Under the pieces are notes generated by a model, which was given only the letters and a program-made list of their open reading frames with translations, ran no database searches and was not told the origin of the DNA. A stretch of DNA of 64,000 bases, taken from assembly GCA_038326725.1 (NCBI GenBank), contig JBBQKI010000001.1, positions 62,001 to 126,000 of the forward strand. The letters are read 5' to 3'. Both the position numbers and the translations under genes were made by a program. This document shows positions 51,606 to 60,218 of the stretch, piece by piece; the stretch's first letter is position 1, and every line of letters starts with the position of its first letter. Origin of the DNA: JBBQKI01 sp038326725 (GTDB lineage Bacteria; Bacteroidota; Bacteroidia; Flavobacteriales; Flavobacteriaceae).

Positions 51606-52580
51606 CTATTCGATTTTGGCCGATTTTAAAATGGCTTCCAGTTCAAATTGAAGGTTCCGCTTTTCCCCGGAAGGGGCATATGTAAACCCTTCCAAAATTA
51701 AATAACGGTCATTTGCTTCATCACGTATAGCATAATTTAAGAAAGGTCCTGCCATCAATACATCTTTAACTTCCCAAGTGCCTTTGGTTTCATAGGCAAA
51801 TTTACCATCGATTTTTGTGGTAAAAAGGTAGGGAGCATAAGCTTCTTCGGTGATGAATTTATCATCATCTTCAACGGGAAGGTATTTGCTGCCAATGGAA
51901 TCCCTTATTTTGATGATTTCTCCCACACTGGCGCTATCGCCGCTTATCATGCTTAAAGGAATTTCATAAATAAGAACATTTGTTGTTCCGTTTTCCAAAT
52001 CTTTACGGTACCAAAAAAAACTATCGGTTGCTTGTGCCAAGCGGTATGCACTGGACATTTTTAGGGTTACCCCCATGACTCTTTTTAAGGAATCCATCTT
52101 TTTAAGTGAAACACCAATTTGGCGCTGTTTCTCCTTAATTTCGGTTTCTTGAAAAATTTCGAGAATTTTTGGGGCGTTAGTTTGAATGAGTTCGATTAAT
52201 TTTTCCCGAGAGGTGGCAGTTATTATTACGCCTTTTTGTGGTTTGGCATATTCATTCGTAGCGATTGACACTTTATCTTCATCACCTAAACTTGCGTGCA
52301 AAAAGAGCCTGTAATTGCGAGCGAAGCCCGAATAAGCTTCTGGGGGCATTTGATTCATACCGTATAAAGGCTCATCCTGAGGAAGGCCATCTGCGGGGGC
52401 CGCAAAATGTTTCCGGATTTCTTCTCCCACGCTTCCATTCCAAAGTTCATTGGGTGTTATAATTTGAAGGGTGTTAGTTGTGCCAACGGATTTTGGCAGA
52501 TATCGCGTGCTATTTTTGTTGCCCTCGTTACAAGAAAGAAATAAAAAAAAAGACAGCGTGGCTAATAAAAGTGGTTTCAT
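51606..52580 (-). CDS. DUF4837-type lipoprotein
   Basis: The 324-residue protein has a leader ending in FLSC (Cys 17) followed by NEGNKN and a body with two similar halves, each with a [NEK]..A..P..-like start and a conserved FxxFxW or YRKDL type segment (FWYRKDLENGTTNVLIY; APYLFTTKIDGKFAYETKGTWEVKD). It resembles DUF4837, a Bacteroidota lipoprotein group of unknown role. It lies downstream of the lytic transglycosylase gene (19-nt gap), suggesting a shared envelope function. Confidence 0.82.
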   Translation of the reverse strand: MKPLLLATLSFFLFLSCNEGNKNSTRYLPKSVGTTNTLQIITPNELWNGSVGEEIRKHFAAPADGLPQDEPLYGMNQMPPEAYSGFARNYRLFLHASLGDEDKVSIATNEYAKPQKGVIITATSREKLIELIQTNAPKILEIFQETEIKEKQRQIGVSLKKMDSLKRVMGVTLKMSSAYRLAQATDSFFWYRKDLENGTTNVLIYEIPLSMISGDSASVGEIIKIRDSIGSKYLPVEDDDKFITEEAYAPYLFTTKIDGKFAYETKGTWEVKDVLMAGPFLNYAIRDEANDRYLILEGFTYAPSGEKRNLQFELEAILKSAKIE

Positions 52581-52599
52581 GAAAGGATCCGTTTGGGAA

Positions 52600-54174
52600 C
52601 TATCCTTTGAATATCTTCAGTTTAGTTCCGGGTTTTAAAACAGTTCCACTAATATCGTTCCATTTTTGGATATTCTGCACACTAACCCCGGGAAATTTTT
52701 TGGAAATGCTCCAAAGGGAATCACCATTCTTCACGGTATATGTTTTTTCCAAAATTTCAACCTCTTGTTTTGAAGTTTCATTAAATGCAATAGCATTCTC
52801 GGCCTTTGCTGTATTTTTAGGGTATATAATAAGGTTTTGCCCAGCCCTAACGGTTGCGCTTCGCATCCCGTTCCATGTTTTGATCTGGTTCACTGTTACG
52901 CCATATTTGCTTGCGATTTTCCCAAGGAACTCGCCCTTTCTCACTTTATGCCTCAGCTTGTCCGGTTGATCAACCAATTCGGGAAGCGTATCTTCAGCTT
53001 TGATGAGGTCTTCTTTTACAAAAGCATAAATGGCTGCTTCATTGGCTACAAAAGTACCCACTGCCGCAACCGGCAACCTTAGCATGTAATTTTCATCTTT
53101 CACCACTGGAATGATGCCAAGTTTATATGCGGGGTTTAAAAACTCGATTTCCTCAATATCAATATTGGTCAATTTTGAAACCTGGTCTAAAGTAATTTGT
53201 TGTTTCACCATAATAGTATCGGTGGCTACGTATGGAATATGTGAAGTTTGTTTTTTAAACCCGTGCTCCTTTGCATATTCAAAAATGTACATCGTTGCCA
53301 AAAACGCGGGAACATATCCTGCTGTTTCGCGTGGCAAAAATTCACGCAATTCCCAATAATCTGTTTTTCCACCCGAACGGCGAATTGCTTTTGAAACATT
53401 TCCCGGGCCCGAATTATATGCCGCCAAAGCCATGTCCCAATCATTGAAGCTATTGTTTAGGCTTTTCAAATATTTACAGGCAGCCTCCGTGGCCAAAATA
53501 GGATCGGATCTTTCGTCCACGTAAGAACTTACGTCCAACCCAAACATTTTCCCCGTTGGGAACATAAATTGCCACAGGCCAGTAGCGCCAACCCGGGATT
53601 TTGCATTTGGGTTAAGGGCGGATTCCACGATTGCCAAATATTTTAATTCTAATGGCAGATTGTGCTTATCTAATTCCTGTTCGAACATCGGGAAATAATA
53701 TTCGCTCAGTACCATCATTCTTTCCAAAGAGCCCCTTCGGTTTTTTAAATATTGCTTAATAACGCTTTCAAGCGAAGCGTTATATTCCACTTTAAATGGG
53801 GTTCGGGCATCCAGATCTTTCAAGCGTTGTTTCAACACTTCGGTGGGAAGTTCGTCATAATCCACCACTTCATAATTCTGTGTTGCCACTGTGTTGTAAA
53901 CTTCTTCAAAAAGATCGGATTTGTAAAGTTCCTTTAGCCAAAGACTGTCTTTTTTCTTGGCGACGGCATTGTCTTTTAAGTTGAAAACGGTGCTATCCTT
54001 TACTCGGGTAGCAATTAATGTGGAGGGAAATTCTTCTGAAATTTTAGAAACTTTTAATGAATCTACTACTTGGATCTTTTTTGTTTTGAGGCTATTTGGA
54101 GTTTTTTTGCCGTCTTGTGCAAAAGCAATACTGAATCCTAAGAACAGTAAAAAAGGGAGGTTCTTTAATTTCAT
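52600..54174 (-). CDS. MltD-like lytic transglycosylase with two LysM domains
   Basis: The 524-residue protein has a signal peptide (about 1-19, ending AFAQ), a SLT domain (about 150-300) with the catalytic glutamate in AIVESALNP and the family blocks GATGLWQFM and AAYNSGPGNV, and two LysM modules (about 411-455 and 476-521; YTVKNGDSLWSISKKFPGVS). The layout is that of MltD: it cleaves glycan strands of peptidoglycan and leaves 1,6-anhydro ends. LysM modules bind the glycan. The gene is followed by the DUF4837-type lipoprotein gene. Confidence 0.93.
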   Translation of the reverse strand: MKLKNLPFLLFLGFSIAFAQDGKKTPNSLKTKKIQVVDSLKVSKISEEFPSTLIATRVKDSTVFNLKDNAVAKKKDSLWLKELYKSDLFEEVYNTVATQNYEVVDYDELPTEVLKQRLKDLDARTPFKVEYNASLESVIKQYLKNRRGSLERMMVLSEYYFPMFEQELDKHNLPLELKYLAIVESALNPNAKSRVGATGLWQFMFPTGKMFGLDVSSYVDERSDPILATEAACKYLKSLNNSFNDWDMALAAYNSGPGNVSKAIRRSGGKTDYWELREFLPRETAGYVPAFLATMYIFEYAKEHGFKKQTSHIPYVATDTIMVKQQITLDQVSKLTNIDIEEIEFLNPAYKLGIIPVVKDENYMLRLPVAAVGTFVANEAAIYAFVKEDLIKAEDTLPELVDQPDKLRHKVRKGEFLGKIASKYGVTVNQIKTWNGMRSATVRAGQNLIIYPKNTAKAENAIAFNETSKQEVEILEKTYTVKNGDSLWSISKKFPGVSVQNIQKWNDISGTVLKPGTKLKIFKG

Positions 54175-54357
54175 GTGTTATTTTATATTGCGTTCAAGCT
54201 TTTTAGAAAAACATCAAACAGGTTGTACATTATATTTCAATAAACAGTAACAATGTATGTGAAACGATTTTTTTTTAAGAAAATTTTAGCTAAAATAAGG
54301 AAATGAAGATTGTAACCAAATATTTAACACTCTAAATCCAATTATTGACTCAAATGA

Positions 54358-55545
54358 TTAATCCAAAAGTGCTTTTATTCCGGGAAGGGTTTTCCCTTCA
54401 AGCATCTCCAGCATTGCCCCGCCACCCGTCGAAACATAGCTCATTTTGTCGATCAAATTAAACTTTTGTGCCGCCGCAACGGAATCTCCCCCACCAACTA
54501 ATGAAAAAGCTCCTTTCTCTGTGGCTCTTGCAATTGCATTCCCCAGAAATTCCGTTCCTTTTGAAAATTTTTTCATTTCAAAAACGCCCATAGGCCCATT
54601 CCAAAAAATAGTTTTTGAATGTGAAATAATATCCGCGAAAATTTCATTTGTTTTAGTCCCCGTATCAAGGCCCATCCAGCCGGCGGGGATAGAGCCGATT
54701 TCCTTTACTTCCGTATTGGCGTTTTCCGAAAAAGCATCGGCAATTATGGCATCTTCCGGTAAATGAACGGCAACATTTTTGTTTTTTGCTTTTTCCAAAA
54801 TGTCAAGCGCAAGTTGTAGCATTTCATCTTCAACCAATGAATCGCCAATCTGACCGCCTTTTGCTTTTATAAAAGTAAATGCCATCCCGCCACCAATTAT
54901 AAGATGGTCAATTTTGTCTAAAATATTCTCTATAATTGTGATTTTTGATGAGACTTTGGCTCCGCCAATAATGGCCGTTACTGGTTTGTCATTAGCTTTG
55001 AGTACTTTTTCAACATTCGTTATTTCCGACGCAAGCAACAAACCAAAATATTTATTATCGGGGAAAAAACGGGCGATAACAGCCGTGGATGCGTGCTCCC
55101 TGTGGGCAGTACCAAAAGCATCGTTTACATAAACATCTCCAAGTTTTGATAGTTTTTCGGCAAATCCGGCATCACCATTAGCTTCTTCATCATAGTATCG
55201 AAGATTTTCCAATAATAAAATTTCTCCCGGCTTTAAATTTGAAACTTTATCTTCCACTTTTTTCCCGATACAATCATCTATAAACTGAACTGGCACACCA
55301 AAAATTTCTTCGGCAATTGGAACTACGTGGCGCAAAGAGGTTTCATTGTTCCTGTTTTTTGGCCTTCCCAAATGCGACATCAGCACGCAACTGCCGCCAT
55401 CATTTAATATTTTTAAGATTGTAGGTTTGGCCGCTTCAATTCGGGTGGCCTCGGTAACTTCAGATTTTTCGTTTAATGGCACGTTAAAATCAACGCGGAT
55501 CAGGGCTTTTTTTCCTTTAAAATTTATGTCATCTATTGTTTTCAT
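54358..55545 (-). CDS. pgk: Phosphoglycerate kinase
   Basis: The 395-residue protein has the PGK start ALIRVDFNVPL, the SHLGRPK block, LLLENLRYY, the hinge and C-domain blocks VTAIIGGAKVSSKI, IGGGMAFTFI, FWNGPMGVFE and the GGGDSVAA / STGGGAMLEMLEGK end. It transfers phosphate from 1,3-bisphosphoglycerate to ADP in glycolysis. On the minus strand a TATCTTTG box (55566-55573) 20 nt before the ATG matches a -7 element. Confidence 0.98.
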   Translation of the reverse strand: MKTIDDINFKGKKALIRVDFNVPLNEKSEVTEATRIEAAKPTILKILNDGGSCVLMSHLGRPKNRNNETSLRHVVPIAEEIFGVPVQFIDDCIGKKVEDKVSNLKPGEILLLENLRYYDEEANGDAGFAEKLSKLGDVYVNDAFGTAHREHASTAVIARFFPDNKYFGLLLASEITNVEKVLKANDKPVTAIIGGAKVSSKITIIENILDKIDHLIIGGGMAFTFIKAKGGQIGDSLVEDEMLQLALDILEKAKNKNVAVHLPEDAIIADAFSENANTEVKEIGSIPAGWMGLDTGTKTNEIFADIISHSKTIFWNGPMGVFEMKKFSKGTEFLGNAIARATEKGAFSLVGGGDSVAAAQKFNLIDKMSYVSTGGGAMLEMLEGKTLPGIKALLD

Positions 55546-55638
55546 TTCTAAAAAATTTAGTGCAGCAAAGATACCTTTTTTAAAAAAACGAAAATTTAAT
55601 TGCTGTACGAAATGAGTTCAAATTCCTTAATTTTGACG

Positions 55639-56793
55639 ATGGATTTTTCAGAAATTATTGGGCAGGAAACTATTAAATCTCATTTAAAAAATTCGATTAG
55701 AGATAACCGAATTCCACATGCCCAATTGTTTACAGGCAATCCAGGGAGTGGGCTTTTACCCATGGCCATTGCTTTTGCAAAGGATTTGCTATGTAGTGCC
55801 CATGAAAAAAATAGCCCGGGATATTTAAATTGTGCCAATAAAGTGGCCAAACTCTCTCACCCCGATCTCCATTTTATTTATCCGGTGAACACCACCGAAG
55901 ACATAAAAAAAAATGCAGTTTCTGATAATTTTTCAGAGGAATGGCGGAATTTCGTTCTGAGAAACCCTTACGCATCTTTATTTGAATGGCTGCAAAACTT
56001 AGGTATTGAGAACAAGCAGGGGAACATTAGCAAGTTTGAAGCGGAAGCTATTGCAAAAAAATTGTCGTTAAAGGCTTACGAGGGGGGGCACAAAATTTTG
56101 ATTATTTGGATGGCAGAATTGATGAATCCGGAGTGTTCCAACAAAATCCTTAAAATTTTGGAAGAGCCGCCAGAAAAAACAATTTTGCTGCTTTTAACGG
56201 AAAATGAGGACCGTATAATTTCGACCATCCGCTCTCGATGCCAAAGGCTCCACTTTCCTTCACTTTCTGAAAATGATATTATGGAAGCATTGGTTTCAAA
56301 ACATTTTGTTTCGGAAAATGAGGCAAAAAAAATAGCGAGTCAGAGCGGTGGTGATTTTACCAGAGCCCTTCAACTAATCGAAAATAGTGGTGAAGATTTA
56401 CTTTTTGAAGGATGGTTTATCACTTGGGTGCGCACTGCGTTTCGGGCGAAGGGTCATAAAAACTCCATCAATCAATTACTGGATTGGAGCGATGTACTTG
56501 CGGCTCAAGGGCGGGAAACACAAAAAAAATATCTTTCTTTTTGTTTGGATATTTTTCGGCAAGCTTTGCTTTTAAATTATAAAACAGATTCGCTTTTGTT
56601 TTTTGAAATAAACGATAAATCATTTTCATTGGAAAAATTCTCTCCCTTTGTTCACCAAAATAATATTTTTGAAATAAGTACCGCATTGGAAGATGCCTAT
56701 TTTCATATTGAGCGTAATGGAAATTCCAAAATCATTTTTACTGATTTGTCTATTCAATTAACGAGACTAATTCATAAACCTGAATTGGTATAA
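55639..56793 (+). CDS. holB: DNA polymerase III subunit delta'
   Basis: The protein of 384 residues from ATG 55639 begins DFSEIIGQETIKSHL and has the clamp-loader fold, with LKILEEPPEKT and the TIRSRCQRLHF (SRC) motif. The Walker A site is degenerate: GNPGSGL with Leu in place of the expected Lys, and the delta' stator role (no ATP hydrolysis) fits this. Delta' is part of the clamp loader that places beta clamps on DNA. Upstream ATGs at 55612 and a weaker start at 55600 exist, but homologs start near DFSEIIGQ. It diverges from pgk. Confidence 0.88.
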   Translation: MDFSEIIGQETIKSHLKNSIRDNRIPHAQLFTGNPGSGLLPMAIAFAKDLLCSAHEKNSPGYLNCANKVAKLSHPDLHFIYPVNTTEDIKKNAVSDNFSEEWRNFVLRNPYASLFEWLQNLGIENKQGNISKFEAEAIAKKLSLKAYEGGHKILIIWMAELMNPECSNKILKILEEPPEKTILLLLTENEDRIISTIRSRCQRLHFPSLSENDIMEALVSKHFVSENEAKKIASQSGGDFTRALQLIENSGEDLLFEGWFITWVRTAFRAKGHKNSINQLLDWSDVLAAQGRETQKKYLSFCLDIFRQALLLNYKTDSLLFFEINDKSFSLEKFSPFVHQNNIFEISTALEDAYFHIERNGNSKIIFTDLSIQLTRLIHKPELV

Positions 56794-56936
56794 TCATTTC
56801 TTATAAAGAATTAATTTACCAATTGTTAAAATTTATAAGCCCCGGCGACCATAAAAGCCATTTAAGCCGTTAATAATTTATTTAAACACAAGGTGGGCGG
56901 GGAAAAGCAATTACTGCTCTAAAGGCTTTAAAACTG

Positions 56937-57806
56937 CTAATTTGACTTTTTAAAGCAATATATCAAAGAGGAATATTCTTTGGTTTTCCAAGCGTGGATA
57001 TTTGAAATTAAACCAATGAACAATGCTTTTATTGAAAAGCTGTTTCCGGTTTTATATTTTTCTGAAAGTAAACTTACATAAAATGAATCAAAAAGCAATG
57101 GTTCAATTTTTTGAAGTTTAATTTTTTCAGAAAACAAACATGTCATTGATGTTTTTGAAAAATGCCACAAATGCCGCGGCACGTCGTAACCCGCCCAATA
57201 TTGCTTATAATATTTTGCATCATAAGATTTATAATTGGGAACCGCCACAATTAATATGCCTTTTGGTTTTAATAATTCTTCTATTTTGATGATAGAATCT
57301 TCTAATTCTGGAAGATGTTCTAAGACGTGCCAAAGGGTAACCACGTCAAATTTTTCATTCGAAAAATCATCAATACTTTCCCGAAGATGTATTTTTTTTT
57401 TAGCTGCAAGTTTACGGGCATTTTCATTTGGTTCAACCCCGTTTACAATCCAACCTGCATCATTTGCTTTTTTTAAAAATTCGCCCGTGCCGGAACCAAT
57501 ATCAAGCAATCTTCCTGTGCCATTGTTCAGTTTTAAAATTAGGTTCAATTTATTTTTTATAGCCCTTTTTTTTACCCATTGATATAAAAAAGATGTCAAC
57601 CCTTTTTTTGAGTCCGTATGTGAAATATATGATGAGCTTTGGTAGTATTTATGGAGATTTTGTTTGGAAGGTTGTGGAAATGTAACCAACATTTCGGTTT
57701 CAGTGTCACGCAATAAATCAAATGTTTCTCCAGAAATTAAAAAATCCTTGGTGGAAATGTAGGTTTCCTTTTTGTTATTCTTCAAATTACCTATTTTGTG
57801 TTCCAC
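56937..57806 (-). CDS. Class I SAM-dependent methyltransferase
   Basis: The 289-residue protein has the SAM-binding motif I LLDIGSGTGEFL (about 101-112), an acidic loop after NGVEPNENA, and the WHVLEHLPEL motif. The late block DVPRHLWHFS is common in methyltransferases of Bacteroidota lipid or sugar metabolism. The substrate is unknown. The start codon is GTG at 57806, inside the parS-like sequence 57799-57814 and 15 nt after the mnmG stop. No in-frame ATG lies upstream. Confidence 0.85.
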   Translation of the reverse strand: MEHKIGNLKNNKKETYISTKDFLISGETFDLLRDTETEMLVTFPQPSKQNLHKYYQSSSYISHTDSKKGLTSFLYQWVKKRAIKNKLNLILKLNNGTGRLLDIGSGTGEFLKKANDAGWIVNGVEPNENARKLAAKKKIHLRESIDDFSNEKFDVVTLWHVLEHLPELEDSIIKIEELLKPKGILIVAVPNYKSYDAKYYKQYWAGYDVPRHLWHFSKTSMTCLFSEKIKLQKIEPLLFDSFYVSLLSEKYKTGNSFSIKALFIGLISNIHAWKTKEYSSLIYCFKKSN

Positions 57807-57814
57807 GTGAAACT
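57799..57814. promoter_or_regulatory. parS-like site between mnmG and the methyltransferase gene
   Basis: TGTTCCACGTGAAACT matches the bacterial parS consensus TGTTnCACGTGAAACA at 15 of 16 positions (last base differs; the n is ignored). It contains the GTG start codon of the methyltransferase and lies 7 nt beyond the mnmG stop. It is a candidate ParB-binding site for chromosome segregation. Confidence 0.65.
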
Positions 57815-57820
57815 TAAAAA

Positions 57821-59692
57821 TTATCTTCCCATATAAACTAACAAAACAGAAATGTCGTTAGGCGAAACCCCACTGATTCGTGAAGCTTGTGAGAGTGTTG
57901 CCGGCCTTACTTTTAAAAGTTTTTCTCTCGCCTCAAATGAAAGGGATTTCAATTTGGCGTAATCAAATCTTTCGGGAATTTTGATATCTTCCAGCCTATT
58001 CAATTTATCAGCATTGTTTTTTTCTTTTGAAATATACCCAGCATACTTAACTTGAATTTCCGTTTGTTGTAACATTTCGGCGTCAAGGTTTTCATTTTGA
58101 ATAAAATTTTCCACCGTCTCAATTTTACGCATATCTTCCATGGTGATGTTTGGACGTGAAAAGATCTTGAACATTTTATCGCTTTGATTAACCAAAGCGG
58201 AATCTCTAAATTCCAAAATGGGGTTAATGTCCTCTGGATTTACGCTCGTTTCCTTAAAAAATTGAACAAAAGCAATGGATTGCTTTTCTTTCTTTTCCAT
58301 TTTTCGCAACCTTTCATCATCAGCCAACCCAATAGCATGGGCTTTGGGTGTTAGTCTAAAATCCGCATTATCTTGCCTTAAAAGAGTTCTATATTCCGCT
58401 CGAGAAGTAAACATTCTGTATGGTTCTTCGGTTCCTTTAGTAATTAAATCGTCGATTAAAACACCGATGTATGCTTCGTTTCTTTGTAAAATGAATGGAT
58501 CTTTATCATGAACTTTTAAATGTGCATTAATGCCTGCCATCAAACCTTGTGAGGCCGCTTCTTCATAACCTGTTGTGCCATTAATTTGTCCCGCAAAATA
58601 AAGACCTGAAATTAATTTGGTCTCAAGCGTGTGTTTTAATTGTGTGGGTGGGAAATAATCATACTCGATGGCATAACCGGGGCGAAAAAACTTTACATTT
58701 TCAAACCCTACTACCTGGCGTAACGCTTTAAATTGAACATCTTCAGGCAATGAAGTCGAAAACCCATTAATGTAATATTCAACAGTGTCCCAACCTTCGG
58801 GTTCCACAAATAGTTGATGTTTATCTTTATCGGCAAAACGGTTTATTTTGTCCTCGATAGAGGGGCAATACCTGGGACCAATGCTTTGAATTGAACCATT
58901 GAACATAGGCGAACGATCAAATCCTTCCCTCAAAAGGTCATGAACCAAGGTGCTGGTATAGCTCATGTGGCATGAGCGCTGAATTTTTAAGGGTTGTGTA
59001 TTATCCGAATAAGAAAATTTTTCGGGAATTTCATCCCCGGGTTGTTCGGTCATTTTTGAAAAATTAAGAGACCTTCCGTCAACCCTAGGAGGAGTGCCGG
59101 TTTTCATTCTTCCGGAAGTAAATCCCATATTCACTAAATCTTGGGTAATCCCAGTTGCGGCCTTTTCGCCCGCACGGCCACCACCAAATTGTTTTTCGCC
59201 AATATGAATCAACCCATTTAAAAAAGTTCCATTGGTGAGCACTACGCTTTTTCCGCGGATTTCCATCCCCAACGAAGTTCGGACGCCAACAATTTTATCC
59301 TTTTCCACTACAATCCCAGCTATCATTTCTTGGTAGAAATCTAAATTGGGGGTTTGTTCCAACATTTGTCTCCATGTCTCGGAAAAACGCATGCGGTCAC
59401 TTTGAACCCTTGGGCTCCACATGGCTGGTCCTTTGGATTTGTTAAGCATTTTAAATTGGATAGCGGTTTTGTCGGATATTATTCCACTGTAACCTCCCAT
59501 GGCATCAATTTCACGCACTATTTGCCCTTTTGCAATTCCACCCATGGCAGGATTACAGGACATTTGTCCTATGTTTTGTAGGTTCATGGTCACCAATAGC
59601 GTTTTTGAGCCAAGATTAGCAGCAGCCGCAGCCGCCTCCGAACCCGCATGGCCAGCACCAACCACAATTACATCATATTCGTTTGGAAACAT
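57821..59692 (-). CDS. mnmG: tRNA uridine 5-carboxymethylaminomethyl modification enzyme
   Basis: The 623-residue protein starts with the FAD motif VIVVGAGHAGSEA (G12-x-G-x-x-G17) and has the conserved SCNPAMGGIAKG, RGPA-type MWSPRVQSDR segments, GTFLNGLIHIGE, PPRVDGRSL and the helical C-terminal domain with SRAEYR and the ARISGVSP-like end. With MnmE it forms the 5-carboxymethylaminomethyl group on U34 of certain tRNAs, using FAD and methylene-tetrahydrofolate. Length is normal. Two parS-like sites lie at both of its ends, and a TACATTTG -7 box (59742-59749) lies upstream. Confidence 0.98.
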   Translation of the reverse strand: MFPNEYDVIVVGAGHAGSEAAAAAANLGSKTLLVTMNLQNIGQMSCNPAMGGIAKGQIVREIDAMGGYSGIISDKTAIQFKMLNKSKGPAMWSPRVQSDRMRFSETWRQMLEQTPNLDFYQEMIAGIVVEKDKIVGVRTSLGMEIRGKSVVLTNGTFLNGLIHIGEKQFGGGRAGEKAATGITQDLVNMGFTSGRMKTGTPPRVDGRSLNFSKMTEQPGDEIPEKFSYSDNTQPLKIQRSCHMSYTSTLVHDLLREGFDRSPMFNGSIQSIGPRYCPSIEDKINRFADKDKHQLFVEPEGWDTVEYYINGFSTSLPEDVQFKALRQVVGFENVKFFRPGYAIEYDYFPPTQLKHTLETKLISGLYFAGQINGTTGYEEAASQGLMAGINAHLKVHDKDPFILQRNEAYIGVLIDDLITKGTEEPYRMFTSRAEYRTLLRQDNADFRLTPKAHAIGLADDERLRKMEKKEKQSIAFVQFFKETSVNPEDINPILEFRDSALVNQSDKMFKIFSRPNITMEDMRKIETVENFIQNENLDAEMLQQTEIQVKYAGYISKEKNNADKLNRLEDIKIPERFDYAKLKSLSFEAREKLLKVRPATLSQASRISGVSPNDISVLLVYMGR

Positions 59693-59701
59693 ATTTTTAA
59701 A

Positions 59702-59717
59702 AGCTCCACGTGGAACA
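59702..59717. promoter_or_regulatory. parS-like site upstream of mnmG
   Basis: AGCTCCACGTGGAACA matches TGTTCCACGTGGAACA at 14 of 16 positions and keeps the inner palindrome TCCACGTGGA. It lies 10-25 nt before the mnmG ATG, within its likely leader. With the site at 57799-57814 it brackets mnmG. Confidence 0.55.
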
Positions 59718-59741
59718 AATTAATTAGATTTTTACGGGGTG

Positions 59742-59749
59742 CAAATGTA
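59742..59749 (-). promoter_or_regulatory. Putative -7 box for mnmG
   Basis: On the minus strand TACATTTG matches TAnnTTTG exactly. The predicted start near 59735 gives a leader of about 43 nt that contains the parS-like site. No good -33 box is seen at the expected distance. Confidence 0.5.
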
Positions 59750-59801
59750 CATTTTAATAAATAAATTAAAGAAAAGTTTTCAAGTTTCTGAGAATCAATG
59801 C

Positions 59802-60218
59802 CTAAAGGAATTGGCGTGATGAAAGTGCTTTATCTTCTTTGTTGCGCATTATTTTCTTTTCAGATTTAGAAGAGTCTTTATAATTGCAAAAATGAAAGAT
59901 TCCATGAATCATTACCCTATGAAGTTCGTCCAAAAAGGCCGTGGTAAAAGTTATGCCATTCTCCTTAACACGCTCAATAGAAATATAAATTTCACCGGAA
60001 ATCTGATTCTCCAAACTATAATCAAAGCTCAAAATATCAGTAAAAGTGTCGTGGTTTAAATAGTCCATGTTCAATTTGTGGAGAAATTTATCATCGCAAA
60101 AAACGTAAAGTATATCACCTACATCAAAATTTTCAACTTCAATTATATCCGAAATCCATTGAGAAATTTCATTTTCATTTTGAAGCTTAAAATCTGCTTG
60201 GTAATTAAAATCAATCAT
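59802..60218 (-). CDS. ybeY: Endoribonuclease YbeY (rRNA maturation factor)
   Basis: The 138-residue protein has the YbeY core TDILSFDY, GEIYIS and the zinc segment VMIHGIFHFCNYKD. The usual third His (GYDH) is absent and the region reads NYKDSSKSE; as far as I recall this variation is common in Bacteroidota YbeY. The enzyme takes part in 16S rRNA 3'-end maturation and ribosome quality control. Its start overlaps the end of the DUF4175-type gene by 8 nt. Confidence 0.92.
   Translation of the reverse strand: MIDFNYQADFKLQNENEISQWISDIIEVENFDVGDILYVFCDDKFLHKLNMDYLNHDTFTDILSFDYSLENQISGEIYISIERVKENGITFTTAFLDELHRVMIHGIFHFCNYKDSSKSEKKIMRNKEDKALSSRQFL

Noticed and set aside
59802..60218. Loss of the third zinc His in YbeY as inactivation
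   Set aside because: As far as I recall the same change is common in Bacteroidota YbeY, so I treat it as a lineage feature.
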